From Candidatus Alloscillospira gallinarum (lineage in GTDB: Bacteria; Bacillota; Clostridia; Oscillospirales; Oscillospiraceae), in contig CAJFTV010000043.1 in NCBI GenBank assembly GCA_904420055.1, positions 1-14,516 on the forward strand: a stretch of 14,516 bases of DNA, given 5' to 3'. Below the pieces are notes generated by a model. The model had not been told where the DNA came from. It worked only from the letters and a program-made list of their open reading frames with translations, and made no database searches. How positions within the stretch are numbered: the stretch's first letter is position 1; every line of letters begins with the position of its first letter. Both the position numbers and the translations under genes were made by a program. Shown here one piece after another: positions 1 through 6,517 of the stretch.

Positions 1-981
1 ATTATGACGGCCATGCGGGCAAGCCCCATGCTCATAGCCGTGAGCTTTTTGAGAAATGTCTACATTGTTACCGGGATTTTTGCCGCCGTGAGCCTATTGC
101 TTGTTTTACGGAGTGTCAAAAGAAACCTGATTGCGCCCCTGCGTGAAATTAACGAGGGCATGGCCGGGGGATTTGCAAACGTATCCGAGCTGAGGGAAAA
201 TCCGCCCCGGTGGGCGGAGACGGCGGAGCTGTATCAGCATTATTTAGATACGACGGATACCCTCCGCTTAAATAAGAACGAGATAACCCGACTGGACAAG
301 GCTCTTGATTACGCAAAAAAGGCTGAGGAAAACCGCAGGCAGATGGTGTCAAACATCGCGCACGAGCTTAAAACACCGCTGGCGGTTATTCACAGCTACG
401 CTGAAGGGCTGAAGGAACACATAGCCGAGGACAAGCGGGACAAGTATTTAGACGTTATACTTTCAGAGGCGGAGCGCACCGATGCCATGGTGTTGGAGAT
501 GCTGGATTTGTCGCGGCTTGAGGCGGGTAAGGTCAAGCTTGCCCGGGACGAATTTTCTCTTATTTCTCTGACAGAAGCGGTTTTTGAAAAGCTGAAGATA
601 ATGGCGGAGGCAAAAAAGCTGGAAATCAGCTTTGAGTTCCCGGAGGATTTCGCCATAATGGCAGACGAGGGGCGAATAGGACAGGTAATTGAGAATTTTG
701 CGACAAACGCCATAAAATACACGCCGGCCGGCGGACATATCACGGTGAGAATAGAGAAAAGGCGTGACGGAGCTGCCTTCTCTGTTGAAAACGAGAGCGA
801 ACCACTTCCCGAGAGCGCCCTGGGGAAAGTGTGGGATACCTTTTACCGTACAGATGATGCCCGTTCCGGCGGCGGTACGGGGCTTGGCCTTGCCATAGCA
901 AAAAGTATCATCGAGCTCCATGGCGGCACCTGCGGCGTGCGGAACACAAAGACGGGCGTGGAGTTCTCGTTTACAATTTAG
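1..981 (+). CDS. Sensor histidine kinase, C-terminal part (5' end outside window)
   Basis: This is the transmitter half of a membrane-bound two-component sensor kinase, which autophosphorylates on a histidine and passes the phosphate to a response regulator. The frame is open from base 1, so the first in-window ATG (base 4) is probably internal. Numbering from that ATG, residues 9-36 form a hydrophobic segment, probably the last transmembrane helix, followed by a HAMP-like linker. The HisKA H-box is SNIAHELKTPL with phospho-acceptor His120. The N-box is ENFATNAIKY (230-239), and the ATP-lid G2 box is GGGTGLGLAIAKS (289-301). The kinase is catalytically complete in the visible part. The sensor domain and any partner regulator must lie upstream, so the stimulus cannot be deduced. 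The H-box and G-box style resembles VanS/PhoR-type kinases. The gene converges on the minus-strand leucine-rich-repeat gene. Confidence 0.93.
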   Translation: MMTAMRASPMLIAVSFLRNVYIVTGIFAAVSLLLVLRSVKRNLIAPLREINEGMAGGFANVSELRENPPRWAETAELYQHYLDTTDTLRLNKNEITRLDKALDYAKKAEENRRQMVSNIAHELKTPLAVIHSYAEGLKEHIAEDKRDKYLDVILSEAERTDAMVLEMLDLSRLEAGKVKLARDEFSLISLTEAVFEKLKIMAEAKKLEISFEFPEDFAIMADEGRIGQVIENFATNAIKYTPAGGHITVRIEKRRDGAAFSVENESEPLPESALGKVWDTFYRTDDARSGGGTGLGLAIAKSIIELHGGTCGVRNTKTGVEFSFTI

Positions 982-997
982 GCGAGAATATAAACGG

Positions 998-1032
998 AAA
1001 ACAAAAACCCCCGGCACTTATGTGTCCGGGGG
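998..1032 (-). terminator. Intrinsic terminator of the thymidylate synthase-LRR unit
   Basis: Bases 1008-1014 (CCCCCGG) pair with 1026-1032 (CCGGGGG). An inner CAC/GTG pairing (1015-1017 with 1022-1024) closes a TTAT loop, with one bulged T at 1025. Read on the minus strand the hairpin is followed directly by TTTTTGTTTT (1007 down to 998), a classic U-tract, 16 bases past the LRR stop codon. Read on the plus strand only TAAAATAA follows, so it is a weaker stop for the kinase gene. Confidence 0.85.
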
Positions 1033-1048
1033 TAAAATAATCTGAAAT

Positions 1049-2149
1049 TTATTCGGCAAACTGAACTGTGACAGAGCTTGAAAGTCCGCTTAATGCGCCG
1101 GTGTCGCTGTCGGAGAGAATTTCCTGCCACATTTCGGCAGAGCCGCCGTATGCAACTGAGGTCAGGCTGCCGCAGCCGGTGAATGCATCTGTGCCAATGA
1201 CCTCAATACTTCGCGGGAGATTTACAGACTTAAGGCTGTCACAGCCGTAAAAGGCGGATATCCCTATTTCGCGCACATTTTCCGGAAGGACAACGCTCTC
1301 AAGACCGCACTCACGGAAAGCGCCGCCGCCGATAATTTCAAGGCTCTGGGGCAGGGAAATATCCTTTAATGCCGTACAGCCGTGAAATGCGGCTCCGGAT
1401 ATACTGGTTACGCTGCCGTTAAAGGTGACGGAGCTGAGTGAAGAACAGCCGCGGAACAGAGAGTTTGGAACTATTGTTATGTTTTGAGGAAGCGTCATTT
1501 CAGTGAGGCTCACGCAACTCTCGAAAGCATTGCTGCCGAGCTCGGAAAGCCCCTCCGGAAGGGTGACGCTGCCAAGGGTTATGCAGTAATAAAATGCGCT
1601 GTTTCCGATTGAGGTGACAGAGTCCGGAATCTCAATGCTCCGCATGCTGGTGCAGTAGTAAAAAGCCGAGTCACCAATCTCCGTCACGGTGTCTGGAAGC
1701 TCCATGGACAGGACGGTAAAGCTGTTGTAAAAGCACCTGTCGCTTATTTTTGTCACCACCACCCCGTCTATGACCTGTGGAATAACTATATGTCCTTCGT
1801 CGGAGTAGTTAGAGGAGATAAATGAAAATTCACCGTCTGGAGTTATGCTGCACCAGGGGGTCTCCTCGCTCGTAGTTATGGTTGTGAGGTTTGTGCCGTC
1901 CCGCTCGTTTATGCAGGAGAGGGTGTATTCGTGGCTTCGGCGGTAGTCACCCATGGAGACGAATTTCTCTATCGCCGCGTTGTACTCGCCATTTTCCATG
2001 AGCTTTACCGCGGAGCTGTATTTCACAGCAGGAGCTATTACAAATACGGAGAGCAGCGCTACAGCAGCTGCCGCGGCCACAGATGACAGGACGATAATCA
2101 GCCGCTTTTTTCTCTTTAACATTACCTCTTCGTAATTTCGTTTGCTCAT
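1049..2149 (-). CDS. Membrane-anchored BspA-type leucine-rich-repeat protein
   Basis: The product is a 366-residue protein of unknown specific role. It has a short basic cytoplasmic head (KRKKR at 12-16) and one hydrophobic helix (about 17-40) that looks like an uncleaved signal anchor. A TPR-like stretch of about 44-75 follows (Y..A..L...GEY..A...F...GDY). Residues 135-340 are nine tandem LRR_5/BspA repeats of about 23 residues with the pattern IG..AF..C..L..V.LP..V. The repeat domain should therefore sit outside the membrane. The start chosen has a GAAAGG ribosome site about 11 bases upstream; an internal Met10 has a poorly spaced GAGG. The gene begins 17 bases after the thymidylate synthase stop and is presumably cotranscribed with it. 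BspA-type repeats are usually binding or scaffold modules, so a ligand-binding role is inference. There is no sortase signal. Confidence 0.85.
   Translation of the reverse strand: MSKRNYEEVMLKRKKRLIIVLSSVAAAAAVALLSVFVIAPAVKYSSAVKLMENGEYNAAIEKFVSMGDYRRSHEYTLSCINERDGTNLTTITTSEETPWCSITPDGEFSFISSNYSDEGHIVIPQVIDGVVVTKISDRCFYNSFTVLSMELPDTVTEIGDSAFYYCTSMRSIEIPDSVTSIGNSAFYYCITLGSVTLPEGLSELGSNAFESCVSLTEMTLPQNITIVPNSLFRGCSSLSSVTFNGSVTSISGAAFHGCTALKDISLPQSLEIIGGGAFRECGLESVVLPENVREIGISAFYGCDSLKSVNLPRSIEVIGTDAFTGCGSLTSVAYGGSAEMWQEILSDSDTGALSGLSSSVTVQFAE
1130..1747 (-). repeat. Nine tandem LRR_5 (BspA-type) repeat units in the coding sequence
   Basis: Residues 135-340 of the LRR protein divide into nine units: eight of 23 residues and one, the seventh, of 22. 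The consensus is (I/L)G..AF..C.SL..V.LP..V... The units differ clearly at DNA level, so this is an old protein repeat and not a recent DNA duplication. Unit 1 (starting ISDRCF) and unit 9 (ending YGGSAEM) are the most degenerate, as expected for capping repeats. Confidence 0.85.
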
Positions 2150-2166
2150 TGGTAAGACTGCCTTTC

Positions 2167-2925
2167 TTATCTTCTGTTTTTAAGCTCTTCCACCATGGCG
2201 TCAATCTCAGGACCATAGCCATCCATCATGGGTTTCCAGACGTCTTCATAATCGTAGGTGATGTCGTCAATGCTTTCAGACTCGGAAATGCGCTTTACAT
2301 AGCCCTCCAGCATGGAAAAGTCTCTCTCATAACAGTGAAAGCTGTTTGCCCGGTGGGTATAGGTGCCAAGCTCCACGCCCAGCTCGTCGGCTATGCGCTT
2401 TTGCAGCATGATAAGGGCAAAGGCGTTCATGTATGTTGCCTTGCAGGCGTCGTTTGAGCGGAACAGCACTTTGCAGTGAAGCTTATCATCACGGATAAAA
2501 TACTGTATATGCTGAAGGCAGGCGGGGTTTTCGTTCCCCTCCATTGTGTCGTGCTCAATATCGCGGATATCTATTACCGCCCGGCGGGAATAGGGGTTCC
2601 GGCGCAGCTCCCGCAGTATAAACGGCAGCTGCTTTTCCATGCGGGAGTGGTATGTGTATTCCCAGTTGCCTTTTTCAATTTCAAAGTCCAGAATGCCGTC
2701 CAGCATTTCCCTGCGGTACTGCTCCAGCTCCCTCGGACCGCCGATAAACAGCCGGCTTATCATGGGCTCAGCCATCGGGGACTGGACGCACATGGTCATT
2801 GAGCACTCTTTCTGGGTTGTATTGTAATCCGGACACGGGGTTATTTCGCTGTTCTCGTGCAGAGCCTGAAGCGCAAAGTGATACGCCTCCGGCAGGGTAT
2901 TGCCGGATACCAAAAACTCTGTCAT
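2167..2925 (-). CDS. Divergent thymidylate synthase (ThyA superfamily)
   Basis: The predicted role is reductive methylation of dUMP to dTMP with methylene-tetrahydrofolate. Family landmarks appear in order in this 252-residue protein: phosphate-binding NPYSRR (110-115), catalytic Cys136 in NPACLQHIQY, RSND (156-159, the RSxD motif), Asn167, and HCY (197-199, the HxY motif near the C-terminus). Asn167 aligns without gaps with the residue that selects uracil over cytosine, arguing against a dCMP hydroxymethylase. The protein is nevertheless far from classical ThyA. The LPPCH context of the nucleophile is changed, the tryptophan-rich folate region is reduced to GNWEYTYHSR (86-95), and the usual C-terminal closing motif is missing. 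The overall pattern resembles archaeal/methanogen-type thymidylate synthase. GGAGGTGG sits 4 bases before the ATG. It is the first gene of a unit with the LRR gene. A dUMP hydroxymethylase activity remains possible. Confidence 0.8.
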   Translation of the reverse strand: MTEFLVSGNTLPEAYHFALQALHENSEITPCPDYNTTQKECSMTMCVQSPMAEPMISRLFIGGPRELEQYRREMLDGILDFEIEKGNWEYTYHSRMEKQLPFILRELRRNPYSRRAVIDIRDIEHDTMEGNENPACLQHIQYFIRDDKLHCKVLFRSNDACKATYMNAFALIMLQKRIADELGVELGTYTHRANSFHCYERDFSMLEGYVKRISESESIDDITYDYEDVWKPMMDGYGPEIDAMVEELKNRR

Positions 2926-2951
2926 GATACCACCTCCGCATATTATTATCG

Positions 2952-2981
2952 ATTATAACAAAACTTTATTAAGTATCGCAA
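2952..2981 (-). promoter_or_regulatory. Sigma-A-type promoter for the thymidylate synthase-LRR unit
   Basis: On the minus strand there is a -35 TTGCGA (2981-2976), an 18-base spacer and a perfect -10 TATAAT (2957-2952). The transcript would start near 2945, only about 20 bases before the ATG at 2925, leaving a very short leader that holds little more than the GGAGGTGG ribosome site. The divergent plus-strand promoter of the thiamine pyrophosphokinase gene lies within 100 bases. Confidence 0.65.
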
Positions 2982-3045
2982 GCACAAACATGTTACAAAA
3001 AAGTATTTGCAGCGGGTAAATTTTCTAATAAAGTTATATGATTTA

Positions 3046-3054
3046 TGATATAAT
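3046..3054 (+). promoter_or_regulatory. Extended -10 promoter for the thiamine pyrophosphokinase gene
   Basis: TGATATAAT is an extended -10 element (TGn plus a perfect TATAAT at 3049-3054). No good -35 is seen: the 17-base position reads TAATAA. Transcription would begin near 3061, giving a leader of about 70 bases. That leader shows no obvious riboswitch. Confidence 0.5.
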
Positions 3055-3129
3055 ATGATAAAATAGCCATTCTGTAAAGATTTGGGGCAGATTTTAGGCG
3101 ATTTTGGCGGCTTGTGGAGGCGATGCCTT

Positions 3130-3789
3130 ATGGGAATATGTCATATTGTAGGTGCCGGACCGGGAGAAATATCGTTTTTGCCGGAGAAGGGAGACCTTAT
3201 AATTGCAGCAGACGGCGGCTATGACAGCCTGATGTCAGCCGGAATAAAACCTGACTGGGCAGTAGGTGACTTTGACTCGATATCAGGAAGCAAAGCTCCG
3301 GAGACGGAAAATGTAGTGGTGTTTCCCAGTGAAAAGGACTATACAGACTCAGCCCTGGCTGCGCAGCTTGGCGAGAGGGAGGGATATAAGTATTTTATAT
3401 TCCACTGCTGTACCGGCGGCGACCTTGACCACACACTGGCAAATATCTCAGAGCTGTACAGTATGGGAAAAAGAGGGCTTCGGGCTGTTATGAGGGACGG
3501 GAATAACTGCCTGTGCGCTGTGAAAAACGGAAAGATAGAGTTTACAGAGAGGGCACATGGAAAGATATCAATTTTTTCCCTCTCGGAAAGCTCCGAAAGA
3601 GTTAATCTGAGGGGGCTTAAATATGGGCTTCAAAATTACCGCATGACATCGGACTATGCCCTGGGGGTGAGAAATGAGTTTACCGGCATTGCAGCGTCAG
3701 TTTCGGTGGGAGAGGGTGCGCTTTTGCTGCACACGGCTTTTGAGAATATCATGTCCTTTTCAGATTATTTTACAGACTGCCGGGTATGA
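3130..3789 (+). CDS. thiN: Thiamine pyrophosphokinase
   Basis: The enzyme transfers pyrophosphate from ATP to thiamine and makes the cofactor thiamine diphosphate in the cytoplasm. This 219-residue protein shows the family signatures in order: AADGG (26-30), GDFDS (46-50, metal binding), SEKDYTDSALA (67-77, the KDxTDxxxA motif) and GGDLDHTLAN (96-105). The C-terminal half, in the position of the thiamine-binding domain, is present at normal length. The ATG at 3130 is preferred because GGAGG lies 9 bases upstream; an in-frame TTG at 3082 would add 16 residues without a ribosome site. The gene stands alone with its own promoter, divergent from the thymidylate synthase gene. In many Firmicutes it lies near rsgA and rpe, neither of which is seen here. 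A TPP-riboswitch-like fragment lies downstream of it, not upstream. Confidence 0.94.
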   Translation: MGICHIVGAGPGEISFLPEKGDLIIAADGGYDSLMSAGIKPDWAVGDFDSISGSKAPETENVVVFPSEKDYTDSALAAQLGEREGYKYFIFHCCTGGDLDHTLANISELYSMGKRGLRAVMRDGNNCLCAVKNGKIEFTERAHGKISIFSLSESSERVNLRGLKYGLQNYRMTSDYALGVRNEFTGIAASVSVGEGALLLHTAFENIMSFSDYFTDCRV

Positions 3790-3826
3790 TTTAAAGTATC
3801 TACACATGGAATTGGACATGTTTTGG

Positions 3827-3925
3827 ACGGATTGTGATTGTGTGCCTGTTTTTGTGCGTGTGCTGCTGTATCTGGAAATCTGAGACCGTAAACATTGTGG
3901 GATAATGCCTGCGGGCATGGAAAAT
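3827..3925 (+). promoter_or_regulatory. TPP-riboswitch-like fragment (uncertain)
   Basis: The 280-bp gap between the thiamine pyrophosphokinase and MATE genes contains CTGAGA (3880-3885) followed 16 bases later by ATAATGCC-GCG-like sequence (GGGATAATGCCTGCGG, 3899-3914). These are the two best conserved 3' blocks of the thiamine diphosphate aptamer. ACGG (3827-3830) can pair with CCGT (3886-3889) where the P2 helix should be. The conserved GGGGTGC block is not seen and the block spacing is several bases short, so this may be a degenerate, truncated or chance match. Confidence 0.2.
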
Positions 3926-3953
3926 TTTCTTTGCGCAATCTTAATATTTTCGG

Positions 3954-3981
3954 TTGACATTTGCACAAAAGGGTTTAGTAT
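3954..3981 (+). promoter_or_regulatory. Sigma-A-type promoter for the MATE efflux gene
   Basis: A perfect -35 TTGACA (3954-3959) is followed after 16 bases by TAGTAT (3976-3981). An overlapping TATATA at 3979-3984 would give a 19-base spacer. The transcript would start around 3987-3990, within the first arm of a perfect dyad, and carry a leader of about 80 bases. Confidence 0.6.
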
Positions 3982-3983
3982 AT

Positions 3984-4010
3984 AAGCTGCGCAATTTAAC
4001 TGCGCAGCTT
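3984..4010. promoter_or_regulatory. Perfect 10-bp dyad at the MATE promoter (candidate operator)
   Basis: AAGCTGCGCA (3984-3993) and TGCGCAGCTT (4001-4010) are perfect inverted copies separated by ATTTAAC. The dyad overlaps the predicted transcription start just after the -10 element, a typical place for a repressor site. As RNA it would form a hairpin at the extreme 5' end, which could instead stabilise the message. No U-tract follows directly (GTTTCATTG), so a terminator for the upstream gene is less likely. Confidence 0.5.
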
Positions 4011-4069
4011 GTTTCATTGACTTTTCCGGTGAAACGGGCGGTGACTAAGATTATTTTGAGGCGATAAAA

Positions 4070-5404
4070 TTGTTTTCAGGCAGGGATTTGAGAAAGCTGC
4101 TAATACCGCTTATAATTGAACAGGTGCTCATGTCGTTTATGGGTATGGCGGACACCATGATGGTGTCAAACGTGGGAGAGGCAGCGCTGTCGGCTGTGTC
4201 TCTGGCCGACTCCATAAACGTACTTGTAATAAACCTGTTTGCGGCGCTTGCTACCGGCGGCACAATAATCTGTGCCCAGTATATCGGAAATAAGAATGAC
4301 AGGGCCGCACATAACTCTTCAAATCAGGTTATGCTGTCGGTTATTGCCATATCTCTTATGATTATGACTGTGGGCATCGTACTGAGAAAGCCGCTTTTGC
4401 GGGCTGTGTTCGGCGCGGTGGAGGACGATGTCATGTCAAACGCGCTGACGTATTTCACAATAACAGTCGTATCTTATCCGTTTATTGCAATACATGACGC
4501 AAGCGCGGCACTTTTCCGCTCCACTGGGAACTCAAAACTCCCAATGCTTGTGACAATGGGTGTGAATGTGCTGAATATCATAGGCAATTCTATTTTAATT
4601 TTCGGATTTAATATGGGAGTAGCGGGTGCCGCAATTCCAACGCTGGTCTCCAGAATGACAGGCGCTGTAATAATGCTCTGTTTTCAGCACAGAAAGGGAC
4701 AGGTTATATCCTTCAGGGATTACCGGAACCTGAGACCGGACTTTAAGGTAATTAAAAGAGTTCTGGCAATTGGCGTGCCGACCGGAATTGAAAACTGCTT
4801 TTTTCAGCTGGGAAAGCTGATGGTGCAGAGCACCGTGTCAACCCTTGGCACCCAGGCTATAGCGGCCCAGGCAATGACCTCCACCCTGGAGCTGTTTATA
4901 TCCCAGCCGGCTATGGCTGTAGGGCTTGGAATGGTGACGGTTGTGGGCCAGTGCATTGGCGCGGGGAAAAAGGACGAGGCCAAGAAGTACATTAAAAAGC
5001 TCACAATAATAGCCACAATCATACTGGTGACACTGGAAGTACTGGTGCTTGCCGCGACAAAGCCCATAACAATGTTTGCCACAATGACGGACGAGGGGCG
5101 TGACCTGACATTCAGGCTTATGTGCCTAATAGTGGTTGTAAAGACATTTCTCTGGCCCATGGCGTTTATGCCCGCATATGGCATGCGCGCCGCGGGAGAT
5201 GTAAAATTCTCCATGATTGTCTCTACAACGAGTATGTGGATTTTGCGTGTGGCGCTCAGCTGGTATCTCTGCCGGTACACCGACGTGGGAATTTTGGGAG
5301 TATGGATAGGCATGTTCTCCGACTGGTTTGCAAGAGATATTTTCTTTATATGGAGGCTTAAAAGCGGTCGGTGGATAGAACACGAGGTAATTGATACCCA
5401 TTGA
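4070..5404 (+). CDS. MATE-family multidrug/cation antiporter
   Basis: The product is a polytopic inner-membrane transporter of 444 residues, the usual length for the 12-helix MATE family, which exports drugs or metabolites in exchange for protons or sodium. The N-terminus (LIPLIIEQVLMSFMGMADTM, then VGEAALSAVSL and LFAALATGGTIICAQYIG) is characteristic of MATE proteins in gut Firmicutes. A second family-like half starts around residue 228 (RVLAIGVPTGIENCFFQLG), showing the internal two-fold repeat. The start is TTG with GAGG 8 bases upstream; the first ATG, at residue 21, would remove part of the first helix. The gene has its own promoter and dyad upstream and a strong terminator downstream, so it is a single-gene unit. 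The substrate cannot be predicted. Confidence 0.93.
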   Translation: MFSGRDLRKLLIPLIIEQVLMSFMGMADTMMVSNVGEAALSAVSLADSINVLVINLFAALATGGTIICAQYIGNKNDRAAHNSSNQVMLSVIAISLMIMTVGIVLRKPLLRAVFGAVEDDVMSNALTYFTITVVSYPFIAIHDASAALFRSTGNSKLPMLVTMGVNVLNIIGNSILIFGFNMGVAGAAIPTLVSRMTGAVIMLCFQHRKGQVISFRDYRNLRPDFKVIKRVLAIGVPTGIENCFFQLGKLMVQSTVSTLGTQAIAAQAMTSTLELFISQPAMAVGLGMVTVVGQCIGAGKKDEAKKYIKKLTIIATIILVTLEVLVLAATKPITMFATMTDEGRDLTFRLMCLIVVVKTFLWPMAFMPAYGMRAAGDVKFSMIVSTTSMWILRVALSWYLCRYTDVGILGVWIGMFSDWFARDIFFIWRLKSGRWIEHEVIDTH

Positions 5405-5448
5405 TAGCAGTTATAAGCCATTAAATCATTCGAAAATTTTATACCGGC

Positions 5449-5486
5449 AAATCCCCGGAAACACTTTTGTGTTTCCGGGGATTTTC
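5449..5486 (+). terminator. Intrinsic terminator after the MATE gene
   Basis: Bases 5449-5464 and 5469-5484 form a perfect 16-bp stem (core CCCCGGAAACAC/GTGTTTCCGGGG) with a TTTT loop. It ends in a short T-run (ATTTTC). It lies 44 bases after the MATE stop codon and isolates the spoIIIA operon from upstream transcription. Confidence 0.88.
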
Positions 5487-5521
5487 TATGTTCAGGCAAT
5501 TGGGCATTTTTCCTGTACATG

Positions 5522-5550
5522 GAATATTTGGGGACAGGCATTAATAAAAT
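5522..5550 (+). promoter_or_regulatory. Candidate sigma-E promoter of the spoIIIA operon
   Basis: GAATATT (5522-5528) fits the B. subtilis sigma-E -35 consensus KMATATT exactly. After 14 bases, AATAAAAT (5543-5550) matches the -10 consensus CATACAAT at six of eight positions; both cytosines are replaced. Transcription would start near 5557, about 37 bases before the spoIIIAA ATG. SpoIIIA operons are known to be sigma-E controlled in the mother cell, which supports the assignment. Confidence 0.5.
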
Positions 5551-5593
5551 GCATTGTAAGAGATTTGGAACAGTACAAAGGAGGAGAGCTTTT

Positions 5594-6517
5594 ATGAAAA
5601 AAGAAGCTGAGAGCTACGTGAGGGCAATGTCCCTCTTGCCTGCCGGACTTCAGGACCAGGTCCGGCTGAGCGAGGCGCTGATGGCAAAGGCTGAGGAGAT
5701 GCGCCTGAGAATAGGGCGGCCTGCCTCGGCGGTGCTTCCGGACGGTGAACTCATAACCGGGACAAGACCCATAACCCGTGAGGATATAGGAGGCGTAATT
5801 GAAATTGCCACAGGAGCGTCGGCGTATACTGCGCGGGACAGCTTTAAGGCGGGGTACATAACCGCACGGGGCGGCGTTAGAGTGGGGGTCGCCGGCTCAG
5901 CCGTGACAAAGGACGGAGAGATTACGGGCTTTCGCGCGGTTTCCTCAGTTGCTATACGCGTGTCAAGGGAGTTTGTGGGGGTGGCGGACAAAGTGGTGCC
6001 GGAACTTATGCCCGACGGGAAATTCTGTTCCACCCTGATTATCTCCCCGCCGGGCGGGGGAAAGACAACACTGCTCCGGGATATGGTGAGGCTTCTCTCT
6101 GATGGAGAGCCGGACTTTGGCATAAAGGGAAGACGTGTATCTCTTGCGGACGAGCGTGGAGAGGTGGCCGGAATGATGGACGGCGTGCCCCAGAAAAATG
6201 TGGGAGCGAGAACCGACGTAATAGACGGGTGCAGTAAGGACAGGGCGGTAATTATGATGCTGAGAGCCATGAATCCGGAGATTATAGCCATAGATGAGAT
6301 AACCGACCCCGGGGACATCGCTGCCATTGAGTGTGCGGCAAACTGCGGAGTAAAGCTCCTTGCCACGGCGCACGCTGAGAACCTGGACGATTTAAAAAGC
6401 AGGAGAATGTATCTGCGGCTTTTGCACACGGGTGTGTTCAAAAAAGCGGTTTTTATTGAAAAATCCGGAGGCAGAAGAACCTACCGGGTGAGAGAGCTTC
6501 GGGGGGATTACAGATGA
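5594..6517 (+). CDS. spoIIIAA: Stage III sporulation protein AA (ATPase)
   Basis: This is the cytoplasmic ATPase of the SpoIIIA-SpoIIQ channel, related to the type II/IV secretion ATPases, which powers the apparatus from the mother cell during engulfment. The protein has 307 residues, the same length as the B. subtilis protein. Walker A is ISPPGGGKTTLLRD with Lys157, and Walker B is PEIIAIDEI with Asp234-Glu235. ADERGEV, before the Walker B, and the ATAHAE segment after it are typical of the family. The ATG at 5594 has GGAGG 9 bases upstream; an in-frame ATG at 5519 would add 25 residues, lacks a ribosome site and would overlap the candidate promoter. The stop overlaps the spoIIIAB start by four bases (ATGA), so the two are translationally coupled. 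Confidence 0.96.
   Translation: MKKEAESYVRAMSLLPAGLQDQVRLSEALMAKAEEMRLRIGRPASAVLPDGELITGTRPITREDIGGVIEIATGASAYTARDSFKAGYITARGGVRVGVAGSAVTKDGEITGFRAVSSVAIRVSREFVGVADKVVPELMPDGKFCSTLIISPPGGGKTTLLRDMVRLLSDGEPDFGIKGRRVSLADERGEVAGMMDGVPQKNVGARTDVIDGCSKDRAVIMMLRAMNPEIIAIDEITDPGDIAAIECAANCGVKLLATAHAENLDDLKSRRMYLRLLHTGVFKKAVFIEKSGGRRTYRVRELRGDYR

Noticed and set aside
463..1017. 184-codon minus-strand open frame opposite the histidine kinase
   Set aside because: It overlaps the kinase ATPase domain and the terminator hairpin, with no motif or ribosome site support.
1130..1747. CRISPR-like periodicity of about 69 bases
   Set aside because: The period reflects 23-residue leucine-rich repeats in a coding frame; the DNA copies are diverged and there are no spacers.
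3082..3129. TTG start adding 16 residues to thiamine pyrophosphokinase
   Set aside because: No ribosome site precedes it; the ATG at 3130 has GGAGG 9 bases upstream and begins at the normal family N-terminus.
3061..3129. Possible riboswitch in the thiN leader
   Set aside because: The leader is about 70 bases and shows none of the TPP aptamer blocks.
3806..3883. 25-codon small open frame after thiN
   Set aside because: It has no ribosome binding site, no recognisable feature and lies within the TPP-like fragment.
4804..5541. 245-codon minus-strand open frame opposite the MATE gene
   Set aside because: It is antisense to the conserved MATE coding sequence, crosses its terminator hairpin and has no family features.
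5519..5593. Upstream in-frame ATG extending SpoIIIAA by 25 residues
   Set aside because: It overlaps the candidate sigma-E promoter and lacks a ribosome site, whereas the ATG at 5594 gives the expected 307-residue protein.
5650..6441. 263-codon minus-strand open frame opposite spoIIIAA
   Set aside because: It lies wholly inside the well-supported spoIIIAA gene, has low-complexity Ser/Pro-rich content typical of an antisense shadow, and has no recognisable motif.
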